Of a stretch of 64,000 bases of DNA, positions 55,792 through 64,000 are shown piece after piece. Positions within the stretch are counted from its first letter, which is position 1, and every line of letters begins with the position of its first letter. The DNA comes from CAYPGJ01 sp050174775 (GTDB lineage Bacteria > Planctomycetota > Phycisphaerae > Phycisphaerales > UBA1924), in assembly GCA_050174775.1 (NCBI GenBank), contig JBFXJP010000005.1, positions 124,001 through 188,000 on the forward strand, read 5' to 3'. The translations under genes were made by a program, and so were the position numbers. Below the pieces are notes generated by a model, which was not told where the DNA came from, searched no databases, and saw nothing but the letters and a program-made list of their open reading frames with translations.

Positions 55792-57624
55792 ATGACCAGA
55801 GCGCGACGCGTTGCGGGTGCGGCGTGGAGGCGGGTGCTCGTCCGGGAGAGCGTCCGCGCGCTGGGGATCACCATGAGCGTGGGTGCGGCGTGCGGGGTGT
55901 TGGGCGCGACGGCGACGCGATTGGTGTGGGCTGGGGACTCGAGAACGTCGTGGATCGTGCTCGGCGCGGGGGTCGGCGCGGGGCTCGTGGCCGGGCTGGC
56001 GCTGGGATGGGCGCGCGCGAGGCGGATCGGGGTGACGGGCGCTGCGATCGAGGTGGATCGCGCGCTGGGTCTGCGGGATCGGATCACGTCGTCGCTGACG
56101 TTCGGCTCGTCGGAGGACGAGGCGTTCGTGGCGCTGGCGCTTGAGGATGCGGAGCGGGCCGCGAGCGGCGCGCGTGCGGGGCGTGCGGTGCGTGTGCGGA
56201 TGGGTCGGTGGTGGGGTGTGTGGCCTGCGGTGACGGTGGCGGGTGTGTTGGTGGGGCTGTGGGTTCCGGCGATGACGTTGCTTGATCCGCGCGCGAAGGC
56301 GGAGCGGATGCGTCAGGTGGCGTTGCAGGAGGAGCGGGATCGTGCGGTGGAGGATGTGCGGGCGGCGCTGGAGCAGTTGAGGGGCGAGGAGGAGTCGGGG
56401 GCTGTGACGGCGGAGGAGTTGCGGGCGCTGGAGGAGATCGAGCGGGAGCTTGAGAAGGGTGTTGCGGCCGGCGAGGAGGGGCGCGCGATGGCGGCGGCCG
56501 CGCTCGAGGAGATGGCTCGGGAGCGTGAGGAGCTGGAGCGTCGCGCGCGGGAGCAGGTGGACACGATCGCGTCGCGTGTGGCGTCGCAGGGGGCGCAGAG
56601 CGAGAACGGAGATCGCGCGCAGGAGTTGCGTGAGGCGCTGGCGCGTGGGGACATGGACGCTGCGGCCGAGGCGTTGCGGGCGCTTGAGGAGCCGGGCGCG
56701 CTGACGGACGAGGAGATGCGCGAGCTTGCGCGGGAGATGGAGGACCTGGCTGAGGCGCTGGAGAGCGCGCAGGGCGAGCAGGGGGAGAACGAGAGCGCGG
56801 GTGACGGCGCGAAGGAGTTGTCGGAGTCGCTGAAGGAAGCCGCGAACGAGGTGAACGAGCAGTCTCAGGGGGGAGGGGAGGCGAGCGAGTCGGGGAAGAA
56901 GGGGGAGAGCGAGAAGCATTCGCAGGGGAGCACTTCTCCGAACAGCGCGCGGCAGGAGGGCTCGGCTTCTTCGGGTCAGCAGGGGGAGGGTGAGGGCAAG
57001 TCTCCGACGCAGCAGCCCAAGGGTCAGGCGGGGCAGGGGTCGAAGGCGGGGGAGAAGGCGAGCGGGGACGCGGTGCGTCGCGCGCAGGAGACGATGCGCA
57101 AGCTCGGTGAGCAGCAGCAGGGCGCGACGAAGCAGGGACAGAAGGCCAAGGACATCCGTGGGGTTGCGCAGCAGTTGATGGAGGGGGACGCGGAGCAGGC
57201 AGGTCAGGAGGAGGGGCAGGATGGTCCGGGCTCGCGTCGGCAGGGGGACGCGGGCGGGGGCGCGGGTGAGGGCTCGAACGGGCTGCGGATGCGGGAGCCC
57301 GGTGAGGAGCGGCCTTCGAACGTGCAGGACGTGGATGCGCGGCGCGGCGCGAGTGAGCGTGAGGGTGGCGCGCGGTCGTTCGAGTGGTACAACCCGAATG
57401 CGCGCGAGGGTCGGGGGACGGTGGATGCGCGGGTTGCGGCGGAGCGGTTGCGCGAGGCCGCGAAGAGCGCGGAGCGCGCGATCGAGGATCAGACGTTGCC
57501 GTCTCGCTACTCGAAGTTGTTGCGCGAGTATTACCGGCGGATGCCTGATGCCGTGCGGGGGGATGCGCCGGCGAGCGGGGGTGGGGAGAGCGCGCCTGCG
57601 GAGCCGAAGCCGTCGGGGGGTTGA
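55792..57624 (+). CDS. Membrane-anchored coiled-coil protein of second vWA cluster
   Basis: 610 residues from ATG 55792. Helices near 25-42, 52-72 and 138-158 are followed by a Glu/Arg/Ala coiled coil (about 170-390), a Gln/Ser/Gly-rich disordered stretch (about 390-520), and a C-terminal segment with FEWYNPNAREGRGTVDARVA and RYSKLLREYYRRMPD. The last motif recalls the end of the protein at 7667, and the N-terminal plan recalls that of 4026. It seems to combine in one polypeptide features that are split over two genes in the first cluster. It is followed after 52 bp by a double-vWA gene. Confidence 0.78.
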   Translation: MTRARRVAGAAWRRVLVRESVRALGITMSVGAACGVLGATATRLVWAGDSRTSWIVLGAGVGAGLVAGLALGWARARRIGVTGAAIEVDRALGLRDRITSSLTFGSSEDEAFVALALEDAERAASGARAGRAVRVRMGRWWGVWPAVTVAGVLVGLWVPAMTLLDPRAKAERMRQVALQEERDRAVEDVRAALEQLRGEEESGAVTAEELRALEEIERELEKGVAAGEEGRAMAAAALEEMAREREELERRAREQVDTIASRVASQGAQSENGDRAQELREALARGDMDAAAEALRALEEPGALTDEEMRELAREMEDLAEALESAQGEQGENESAGDGAKELSESLKEAANEVNEQSQGGGEASESGKKGESEKHSQGSTSPNSARQEGSASSGQQGEGEGKSPTQQPKGQAGQGSKAGEKASGDAVRRAQETMRKLGEQQQGATKQGQKAKDIRGVAQQLMEGDAEQAGQEEGQDGPGSRRQGDAGGGAGEGSNGLRMREPGEERPSNVQDVDARRGASEREGGARSFEWYNPNAREGRGTVDARVAAERLREAAKSAERAIEDQTLPSRYSKLLREYYRRMPDAVRGDAPASGGGESAPAEPKPSGG

Positions 57625-57676
57625 GCGGCGCGCCTGGTGGGGGCGCGCATTGGGGGGCGGAACCTAGGATGGTGTC

Positions 57677-60600
57677 GTGAGCCTTCGGTTTGCCGATCCG
57701 CTGTGGCTGGCGCTGCTTGCGCTGTCGTTGCCGACGGTGTGGGCGACGCTGAAGTGGCTGCACGCCATGACGCGGTTTCGCTCGTGGACGGTGGGGGCGG
57801 CGCGGGTGGTGTTGTTGGCGTTGATCGCGGGCGCGCTGGCGGGCGCGAGCGCGGTGACGCGCACGGATCGGGTGGGTGTGGTGTTCGTGGTGGACGTGTC
57901 GGAGTCGGTGCGGCGGTTTGCGCCGGGGGCGCGGGACGCGAGCGGGAACGAGGTGGGGGTGGAGCGCGCGGTGCGGGAGTGGATCGGGCGCGCGATGGAG
58001 GGGAGGAGGCCTGACGATCTGGTGGGTGTGGTGGCGTTCGACGGGAGCGCGATCGCCACGGCCGCGGCGCGTGCGCGGGCGCTGACGCCGGAGGACGTGG
58101 AGATCGGGGTGACGCTTGGCGAGGGGACGGACATCGGAGGGGCGTTGCGCTTGGCGTCGGCGTTGATTCCGTCGGGAGTGGCACACCGGATCGTGCTGGT
58201 GTCGGACGGCGCCGAGACGAGCGGGGATGCGCTCGCGGCGGTGGCGGAGTCGACGGGTTCGACGCCGATCGACGTGTTGCCGCTGAGCTACCGGGTGCAG
58301 AGTGAGGTGGTGGTGGAGTCGGTGGATGTTCCGCCGCAGGCGCAGGAGAACGCGACGGTTGCGGTGCGCGTGTCGATGTACGCGACGGGTCCGGCGCGTG
58401 GGAGGCTGACGTTGCTGCGCGAGGGGCGCGCGGTGGACATCAACGGGGGTGAGGGCGGGGTGAGCCGCGCGCTGGAGTGGGGGCCCGGGAGGAAGGTGGA
58501 GGTGATCCCGGTTCCGCTGACGGACGGGCGCGTGCATCGGTTTGAGGCGGTGTTCGAGCCGGAGGGTGTGGGGGCGGGGTTGGGGGGCGACACGTCGACG
58601 GTGAACAATCGCGCGGGGGGCGTGGTGATTTCGCCCGGGAAGGGCGCGGTGCTGTTGGTGGACGGGGTGTCGAGGGGGGAGGCCGGGGGAGCGGGTCGGA
58701 CGGTGGCGCAGGCCTTGGAGCGCGCGGGGCTGACGGTGGAGGTGGTGGGGGCGAGCGCGTTTCCGACGGACCCGCTGGCGCTGCAGCGGTATGACCTGGT
58801 GATGCTGGAGAACGTGCCCGCGGAGGACGTATCGGCGCGGACGCAGCAATCGCTGGTGGACTTTGTGCGCGATCTGGGTGGCGGGCTGGTGATGATCGGC
58901 GGGCCGGACTCGTTCGGCGCGGGAGGATGGAAGGGGTCGGCGCTCGAGGAGGTGCTGCCGGTGCGGCTGGACCTTCCGGAGGAGCTGATCATTCCGAGCG
59001 CGGCGTTGATGATCGTGATCGACTCGTCGGGGTCGATGGGGATGCCGGTGCTGGGGAGCGCGCGTTCGCAGCAGGAGATCGCGAATGAGGGGGCGGCGCT
59101 CGCGGTGCGGACGCTGGACAAGCAGGACCTGATCGGGGTGATCGCGTTCGACAGCGAGAGCCATGAGGTGGTGCGGCTGCAGAAGAACTCGGACCCGGAG
59201 GGTGTGGCGCGGAAGATTCGGGGGATCTCGCCGGGAGGCGGGACGAACCTGTACCCCGCGCTTGCGCAGGCCGGGAACAGGCTGATGTCGGTCGAGGCGC
59301 AGGTGAAGCACGTGATCGTGCTGTCGGACGGGGTGTCGATGGGTGATCCGACGGAGGGGGGAGCGATCGCGGCGGAGTTGTCGGATCACGGGATCACGGT
59401 GTCAACGATCGCGGTGGGGGACGGCGCGGACGTGCACACGCTGGCGGAGATCGCGCTGGAGGGTGGGGGGCAGCACTACCGGGTGACGGACCCGAACATG
59501 CTGCCGCGGATTTTTCTGAAAGAGACGCGCGTGGTGCGCAAGCCGCTGGTGCGCGAGTCGGACTTTGTGCCGGTGGACACGCGTTCGGGGTCGGCGTTGA
59601 CGCTGGGGATGCCTGGGGAGATTCCGCCGCTGGGCGGGCTGGTGCTGACGCGGGCGCGGCTTGCGGAGCCGGGGACGCCTCCGGCGATCGTGGACCTGGT
59701 TGCGCCGTCGGGGGAGCCGGTGTTGGCGCATTGGCGCGTGGGGCTGGGGCAGGTTGCGGCGTTCACGTCGGATGCGCACAAGTGGGCGTCGAGGTGGGTG
59801 GAGTGGCCGGGGTATCAGATTCTGTGGAGTCAGATCGCGCGCGCGGTGTCGAGGCCGCCGTTCGGTCGGGACTACGACCTGACGGTGTCGACGGAGGGGG
59901 AGATGGTGCGTGTGCGATTGGAGGCGCGCGACGAGGAGGGGGCGCCGAGGGATCTCTTGACGATCCCGGGCGTGGTGTACGGGCCTGGCGGGGCGCGTGA
60001 GCCGATCGTGCTGCGGCAGACAGGTCCGGGCGTGTACACGGGTGAGGCGCCTGCGCGGAGCGCGGGGTCGTATGTGGCTGCGCTGACGCCCAGAGAGGGC
60101 GGGAGGATGCTGGCGCCGGCGGTCGGGGCGACGACGCGGGAGGCGGGGCCGGAGCTGCGCGTGTTGCGGTCGAACGATGCGCTGCTGCGGGAGATCGCGT
60201 CGAGGAGCGGCGGGCGGGTGTTGTCGATGAACGATCCGATGGGGGCGTGGTTGTTTGCGCGGCAGGGGTTGCCGCCGACGGTGTCGGCGTCGCCGCTGTG
60301 GAGATCGTTGTTGGTGTGGGCGGTGATCGTGATGCTGCTGGATGTGGCGACGAGACGGGTGGCGTGGGATCGGTTGATCACGCGCGAGGCCGCGGCGGAG
60401 TTGGCGCGGATGGCGATGTCGCGCGGGAAGAAGGAGTCGGGGCCGGAGGCGGTGGGGGCGATGCGTCGCGCGAAGGAGCGTGTGGATCGGCGCGCGGGTG
60501 AGCCGGGGCGAGGTGGAGGGCGCGTGGTGGCGAGCACGGGGCAGGGGACGGCCGGCGCAGCGCGCGGGAGCGTGGAGCGGGCGCGGGGGCCGGTGGAGGA

Positions 60601-60727
60601 GTCGCGGGATCGTGGAGAGAGGGTGGTGGAGGAGGGTGAGGGCTCGACGTCGGGGCTGCTGGCGGCGAAGCGTCGCGCGGCGCGGCGGTTTGAGCAGGGT
60701 GAGGAGGGGTCGGAAAGCGGGGCATGA
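57677..60727 (+). CDS. Membrane protein with two vWA domains and amidotransferase-like domain
   Basis: 1016 residues from GTG 57677. Two N-terminal helices (about 8-25 and 40-60); vWA 1 with D73-V-S-E-S77; a beta-rich stretch; an amidotransferase-like domain (VLLVDGVSRGEAGG; LGGGLVMIGGPDSFGAGGW); vWA 2 with D449-S-S-G-S453 and SDGVSMGDPTEGG; then beta domains, a helix near 880 (LLVWAVIVMLLDVATRR) and a charged cytosolic tail of ~120 residues. The amidotransferase-like domain keeps GGPDSFGAGG, as in many planctomycete homologues. It resembles the gene at 1499 with one extra vWA. Confidence 0.84.
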   Translation: MSLRFADPLWLALLALSLPTVWATLKWLHAMTRFRSWTVGAARVVLLALIAGALAGASAVTRTDRVGVVFVVDVSESVRRFAPGARDASGNEVGVERAVREWIGRAMEGRRPDDLVGVVAFDGSAIATAAARARALTPEDVEIGVTLGEGTDIGGALRLASALIPSGVAHRIVLVSDGAETSGDALAAVAESTGSTPIDVLPLSYRVQSEVVVESVDVPPQAQENATVAVRVSMYATGPARGRLTLLREGRAVDINGGEGGVSRALEWGPGRKVEVIPVPLTDGRVHRFEAVFEPEGVGAGLGGDTSTVNNRAGGVVISPGKGAVLLVDGVSRGEAGGAGRTVAQALERAGLTVEVVGASAFPTDPLALQRYDLVMLENVPAEDVSARTQQSLVDFVRDLGGGLVMIGGPDSFGAGGWKGSALEEVLPVRLDLPEELIIPSAALMIVIDSSGSMGMPVLGSARSQQEIANEGAALAVRTLDKQDLIGVIAFDSESHEVVRLQKNSDPEGVARKIRGISPGGGTNLYPALAQAGNRLMSVEAQVKHVIVLSDGVSMGDPTEGGAIAAELSDHGITVSTIAVGDGADVHTLAEIALEGGGQHYRVTDPNMLPRIFLKETRVVRKPLVRESDFVPVDTRSGSALTLGMPGEIPPLGGLVLTRARLAEPGTPPAIVDLVAPSGEPVLAHWRVGLGQVAAFTSDAHKWASRWVEWPGYQILWSQIARAVSRPPFGRDYDLTVSTEGEMVRVRLEARDEEGAPRDLLTIPGVVYGPGGAREPIVLRQTGPGVYTGEAPARSAGSYVAALTPREGGRMLAPAVGATTREAGPELRVLRSNDALLREIASRSGGRVLSMNDPMGAWLFARQGLPPTVSASPLWRSLLVWAVIVMLLDVATRRVAWDRLITREAAAELARMAMSRGKKESGPEAVGAMRRAKERVDRRAGEPGRGGGRVVASTGQGTAGAARGSVERARGPVEESRDRGERVVEEGEGSTSGLLAAKRRAARRFEQGEEGSESGA

Positions 60728-60908
60728 GGTGGGGAAGTCCGGAAACCTGGGGGCGGGCGCGGGTGTATAAGGCCTAGCGACTCGGGGTCGGCACGGTGTC
60801 TGTGCGCCGTGAACCTGCCTCGACCGGACTTTTACGAGCCGATTCGTCGACGGCGTGCTCGAGCGGGCTGCGGCGTCCGGCACGGAGCAATTGCAGAGGA
60901 GCCGACCC

Positions 60909-63900
60909 ATGGCTGAGCGGACGTTTCAGGAAGGACGAGCGGGCAAACGAAGCACGGTGCGCACCGGGGCGGCGCTGCTGGCGTTGACGGGGCTGGCGCT
61001 GGCGAGCGTGGCGAGCGCGTGGGCGCAGGACGGGACGGAGGGGCAGCCGGGCATCCCGCCGGAGGCGCTTGCCGCGATGAAGGCGGCGCAGGGCGGGGGC
61101 AAGGGGGGGGACGACAAGAAGGAAGATTTCCCGAAGTTCGACGAGGTGATCAAGGAGTACACGAAGGTCGTGTCGACGGCGGACGGCGCCGCGAGCATGT
61201 ACACGCTGTACCGGCGCGACAAGGACAACCAGCTGCTGGCGGAGCTGCCTCGTGATTTCGAGCGGCAGAAGCTGTTCGTGGCGACCACGATCGCGGGGGG
61301 CACTCCCACGGCGGGCATCCAGTTCGGCGACACGTTCGTGTACTGGAAGCGCGTGGACAAGCGGCTCATGCTGGTGCAGCCGAACCTCGGCGTGCGCTCG
61401 ACGGGGGACCTCGAATCGCAGAAGTCGCGCGACAATCTCTTCACCGATCGCGTGCTGCTCGACGTGCCGATCGTGACGATGAGCCCGGGTGGAGGCCCGG
61501 TGATCGACCTGGACGACCTGCTCGTGGGGCAGGCGGACAAGTTCTTCGGGCCGATGACCAAGGGCGTGAACAAGGCGCTCGCGGAGCTGGACAAGGCCAA
61601 GGCGTTCCCGCAGAACATCGAGGTGGCGTTCCGGATGCCGCTCGCGGCGGCGGGCGGCTCGCTGACCACGCTGCACTATTCGTGGAGCGTGCTGCCGGAG
61701 AACACGGGGTACAAGCCGCGCACGGCGGACCCGCGCGTCGGCTATTTCACGACGGTGTATCAGGAGCTGGGGCAGCCCGGCTCGGAGCAGCCGTACACGC
61801 GCTACATCAACCGGTGGCAGCTGGAGAAGGCGGACCCGAGCCTGAAGCTCAGCCCGCCCAAGCAGCCCATCGTGTTCTTCATCGAGCACACCACGCCCGT
61901 GCGCTATCGGCGCTGGGTGCGCGACGGCATCCTCGATTGGAACAAGGCCTTCGAGAAGGTCGGCATCGTGAACGCGGTCGAGGTGTATCAGCAGGACGCG
62001 CGCTCGGGCGCCCACATGGACAAGGACCCCGAGGACGTCCGCTACAACTTCTTCCGCTGGAACTCGAACTCGATCGGGTTCGCGATCGGGCCGTCGCGCG
62101 TCGATCCGCGCACGGGGCAGATCCTCGACGCGGACATCGTGATGAACGACGGGTTCATCCGCTCCTACGGGCGGACGTTCAAGAACCTCGTGCCGCAGGT
62201 GGCGATGGAGGGGTTCAACCCGCAGACGCTCCGCTGGCTGGAGACGCGTCCGCAGTGGGACCCGCGTCTGCTGCTGGCGGACGGCGCCGAGCGGCAGCGG
62301 CTGCTGGCCGAGCGCGCCGCGCGCTTCGCTTCGGGCGAGCCGATGCCCCTGCCGGGCATGCCCGCGGAGAGCCACGAGGGGCCGACGTTGCTGGGCGCCT
62401 CGGCCTATGACGGGCTCGCCAACCGCATCTCGCAGGTCAACGGCGGGTGCGCGCACTCCACCTTCAAGGCCATGGACGTCTCGCTGATGCGTCTGGGCTT
62501 CGACGCGCTCGACACGATGCGCCTGGCCGCGAAGCCGGGGGAAGGTTCTCCGGGCGGGGGCGACGGTGATGACAACCTCATCGACGGGCTCCCTGAGGAG
62601 TACATCGGCGAGCTGATCAAGGAAGTCACGGCGCACGAGGTCGGGCACACGCTCGGCCTGCGTCACAACTTCAAGGCGTCGTCCCTCTACGACATGAAGG
62701 AGATCAACGCGGCCGAGTTCAAGGGCAAGGCCCAGGTCGGCTCGGTGATGGACTACAACCCGGTCAACATCAACTTCAACGACGGGCCCGCGCAGGGCGA
62801 CTGGGTGACGCCCGTCATCGGCCCGTACGACTACTGGGTGATCGAGTACGGGTACACGGCGGAGAACGACCTCAAGCCGATCCTCGCCAAGTGCACCGAC
62901 CCGAACCTCGCGTACCTCACCGATGAGGACACGTGGGGCCCTGACCCGTACGCGCGCCGGTTCGACTTCGGCAAGGACCCCGTCGGCTGGGCCGAGTCGC
63001 GCATGCGTCTCGTGCAGCACCTGCGCTCCAAGATCCTCGAGCGCGCGGTGAAGGACGGGGAGTCGTGGGAGAAGGCCCGCACGGCGTACCTCGTGACGCT
63101 GGGCCAGCACGTCTCCGCCCTGTCGGTCTCGGCCAACTGGGTCGGCGGCTCGTTCGTGAATCGTGATCGCAAGGGCGACGTGGTCTCTTCCACGGGTAAG
63201 TCGCGCGACCCGATCGAGAACATCCCGGCCGAGACGCAGCGCCGCGCGATGCGCCTGGTCATCGACAACGCGTTCAAGGATGAGGCGTTCGGTCTGACGC
63301 CCGAGCTGCTCGCCAAGATGTCCATCGACAAGTGGTGGGACGAGGGCGGCATGAGCGGGATCTACGAGGACCCGACGTACCCGGTGCACGAGCGCGTCGC
63401 GGCGGTGCAGTCGTCCGCGATGACGATGCTGGTCAACCCCACGACGCTCTCGCGCGTCTACGACAACGAGCTGCGCGTGCCGTCGGGCGAGGACGCCCTC
63501 ACCGTGGCCGAGGTCATGACGGCCACCACCGACGCGATCTGGTCGGAGCTGGACGGTCGGTCGACGGGCAAGTACACGGCGCGCCAGCCGATGATCTCGA
63601 GCCTGCGTCGGAATCTGCAGCGCGATCACCTCAACCGGCTGATCGACCTGACGATGCCGTACGCCCTGGGCGGGTCCGCGGCCGAGAACGCCGTGGCCAC
63701 CCTCTCCTGCCTCAAGCTGCGCGAGATCCAGTCTCGGATCGGCAAGGCCCTGGGCAAGGACGAGGCGGGCGCGGGTCTTGACCCGTACTCCGTCGCGCAC
63801 CTTGTCGACGCCAAGAAGCGCATCGAGAAGGCGCTCGATGCGCAGTACATCGCCAACAACAACCCCTTCGGCGCGTTCGGCGGGTTCATGCTCTTCGGGC

Positions 63901-63923
63901 AGCCCGCGGGCTCGGGGAACTAA
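60909..63923 (+). CDS. Secreted zinc metalloprotease, metzincin-like (DUF4953/5117 type)
   Basis: 1004 residues from ATG 60909 (AGAGGAG upstream; the longer frame from 60855 is rejected). Signal peptide GAALLALTGLALASVASAWA. An N-terminal beta-rich part (DUF5117/5118-like: AASMYTLYRRDKDNQLLAEL; KLFVATTIAGGTPTAGIQFG) precedes the protease core H576-E-x-x-H580-x5-H586 (HEVGHTLGLRHN), with a Met-turn candidate in VGSVMDYNP. The rest is helical. Large proteins of this plan occur in planctomycetes and Bacteroidetes; substrates are unknown. A terminator follows. Confidence 0.9.
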   Translation: MAERTFQEGRAGKRSTVRTGAALLALTGLALASVASAWAQDGTEGQPGIPPEALAAMKAAQGGGKGGDDKKEDFPKFDEVIKEYTKVVSTADGAASMYTLYRRDKDNQLLAELPRDFERQKLFVATTIAGGTPTAGIQFGDTFVYWKRVDKRLMLVQPNLGVRSTGDLESQKSRDNLFTDRVLLDVPIVTMSPGGGPVIDLDDLLVGQADKFFGPMTKGVNKALAELDKAKAFPQNIEVAFRMPLAAAGGSLTTLHYSWSVLPENTGYKPRTADPRVGYFTTVYQELGQPGSEQPYTRYINRWQLEKADPSLKLSPPKQPIVFFIEHTTPVRYRRWVRDGILDWNKAFEKVGIVNAVEVYQQDARSGAHMDKDPEDVRYNFFRWNSNSIGFAIGPSRVDPRTGQILDADIVMNDGFIRSYGRTFKNLVPQVAMEGFNPQTLRWLETRPQWDPRLLLADGAERQRLLAERAARFASGEPMPLPGMPAESHEGPTLLGASAYDGLANRISQVNGGCAHSTFKAMDVSLMRLGFDALDTMRLAAKPGEGSPGGGDGDDNLIDGLPEEYIGELIKEVTAHEVGHTLGLRHNFKASSLYDMKEINAAEFKGKAQVGSVMDYNPVNINFNDGPAQGDWVTPVIGPYDYWVIEYGYTAENDLKPILAKCTDPNLAYLTDEDTWGPDPYARRFDFGKDPVGWAESRMRLVQHLRSKILERAVKDGESWEKARTAYLVTLGQHVSALSVSANWVGGSFVNRDRKGDVVSSTGKSRDPIENIPAETQRRAMRLVIDNAFKDEAFGLTPELLAKMSIDKWWDEGGMSGIYEDPTYPVHERVAAVQSSAMTMLVNPTTLSRVYDNELRVPSGEDALTVAEVMTATTDAIWSELDGRSTGKYTARQPMISSLRRNLQRDHLNRLIDLTMPYALGGSAAENAVATLSCLKLREIQSRIGKALGKDEAGAGLDPYSVAHLVDAKKRIEKALDAQYIANNNPFGAFGGFMLFGQPAGSGN

Positions 63924-63957
63924 CGAGCCGACGCGTCACGTCGTTCGTACACCAGAG

Positions 63958-63993
63958 CGGGCCGCGGTCCACGTCGATCGCGGCCCGTTTCTC
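63958..63993 (+). terminator. Rho-independent terminator
   Basis: Perfect 9-bp stem CGGGCCGCG / CGCGGCCCG with a 12-nt loop, then TTTCTCG. Ends the metalloprotease unit. Confidence 0.85.
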
Positions 63994-64000
63994 GTTTTGC

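Noticed and set aside
56084..59389. 1101-codon minus-strand frame
   Set aside because: Spans two plus-strand genes with good motifs; Pro/Arg/Ser-rich with no domain.
60774..63800. 1008-codon minus-strand frame
   Set aside because: Mirror of the HExxH protease gene; composition artefact.

Overview
The window is high-GC, densely coding DNA that looks like a planctomycete, most likely the Phycisphaerales / Phycisphaeraceae lineage. The evidence is indirect. There are von Willebrand factor A (vWA) / BatA-like clusters with long coiled-coil partners. There are secreted proteins with dockerin-type calcium loops and several short PEP-CTERM-like tails (PAPGAA... plus a hydrophobic helix plus RRR). 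A sigma factor sits beside a transmembrane Ser/Thr kinase, there is a very large HExxH zinc protease, and the nuo genes are scattered. No rRNA, tRNA, CRISPR array, insertion sequence or prophage was seen.

Layout. 1-10723: a co-directional, overlapping six-gene run (BatA-like, vWA plus amidotransferase-like, 1214-residue coiled coil, poly-Gln secreted protein, terpene-cyclase-fold repeat protein, NPCBM-like protein). 10834-16595: housekeeping genes, mostly on the minus strand (tmk, cysS, a GNAT-YbeY fusion, a short-chain dehydrogenase, a methyltransferase). 16753-21195: the most unusual locus, a large secreted protein ending in a nuclease-like domain, followed by three tandem paralogous 201-residue genes. 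21375-23037: two secreted surface proteins. 23234-29449: nuoD, nuoE and nuoF interleaved with DinB-like, lamin-tail, small-protein and methyltransferase genes, then tag. 29558-35185: PEP-CTERM-like proteins, pyrE, a solitary DNA methyltransferase and small secreted proteins. 35264-37893: a beta-lactamase-fold hydrolase and a membrane coiled coil (minus). 38201-44402: sigma factor, Ser/Thr kinase, bisphosphate nucleotidase and HtrA protease. 44544-53970: a secreted protein and a second trypsin-fold protease, an FG-GAP protein, a GH57 glycosidase, an AtoE-type transporter, plsY and a small conserved-looking protein. 54064-55722: a PfkB-family kinase and a second DinB-like protein. 55792-60727: a second coiled-coil / vWA pair paralogous in layout to the one at the left end. 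60909-63923: a metzincin-type protease with a terminator at the window edge.

The candidate undescribed system is 16753-21195. The protein has a signal peptide, dockerin-like loops, a Gly-rich linker and a beta-rich middle. Its C-terminal region has much lower GC and an E...D...ExK pattern typical of PD-(D/E)XK nucleases. The three downstream genes repeat with a 669/670-bp period. Before the second and third copies sits a 33-bp remnant of the last codons of the toxin gene, in the same position relative to the next start codon as in the intact toxin gene. The simplest reading is a polymorphic toxin with a stack of immunity genes in which each duplicated or displaced unit kept the 3' tip of a toxin gene. 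This is inference from sequence layout and has not been tested.

The genes in this window use two visibly different codon styles on the same strand. G-ending codons dominate 1-10.7, 47.6-50 and 53-60.7 kb, and C-ending codons dominate 16.7-26.4 and 38-43.9 kb. At least two genes (cysS and htrA) change style or composition partway through.
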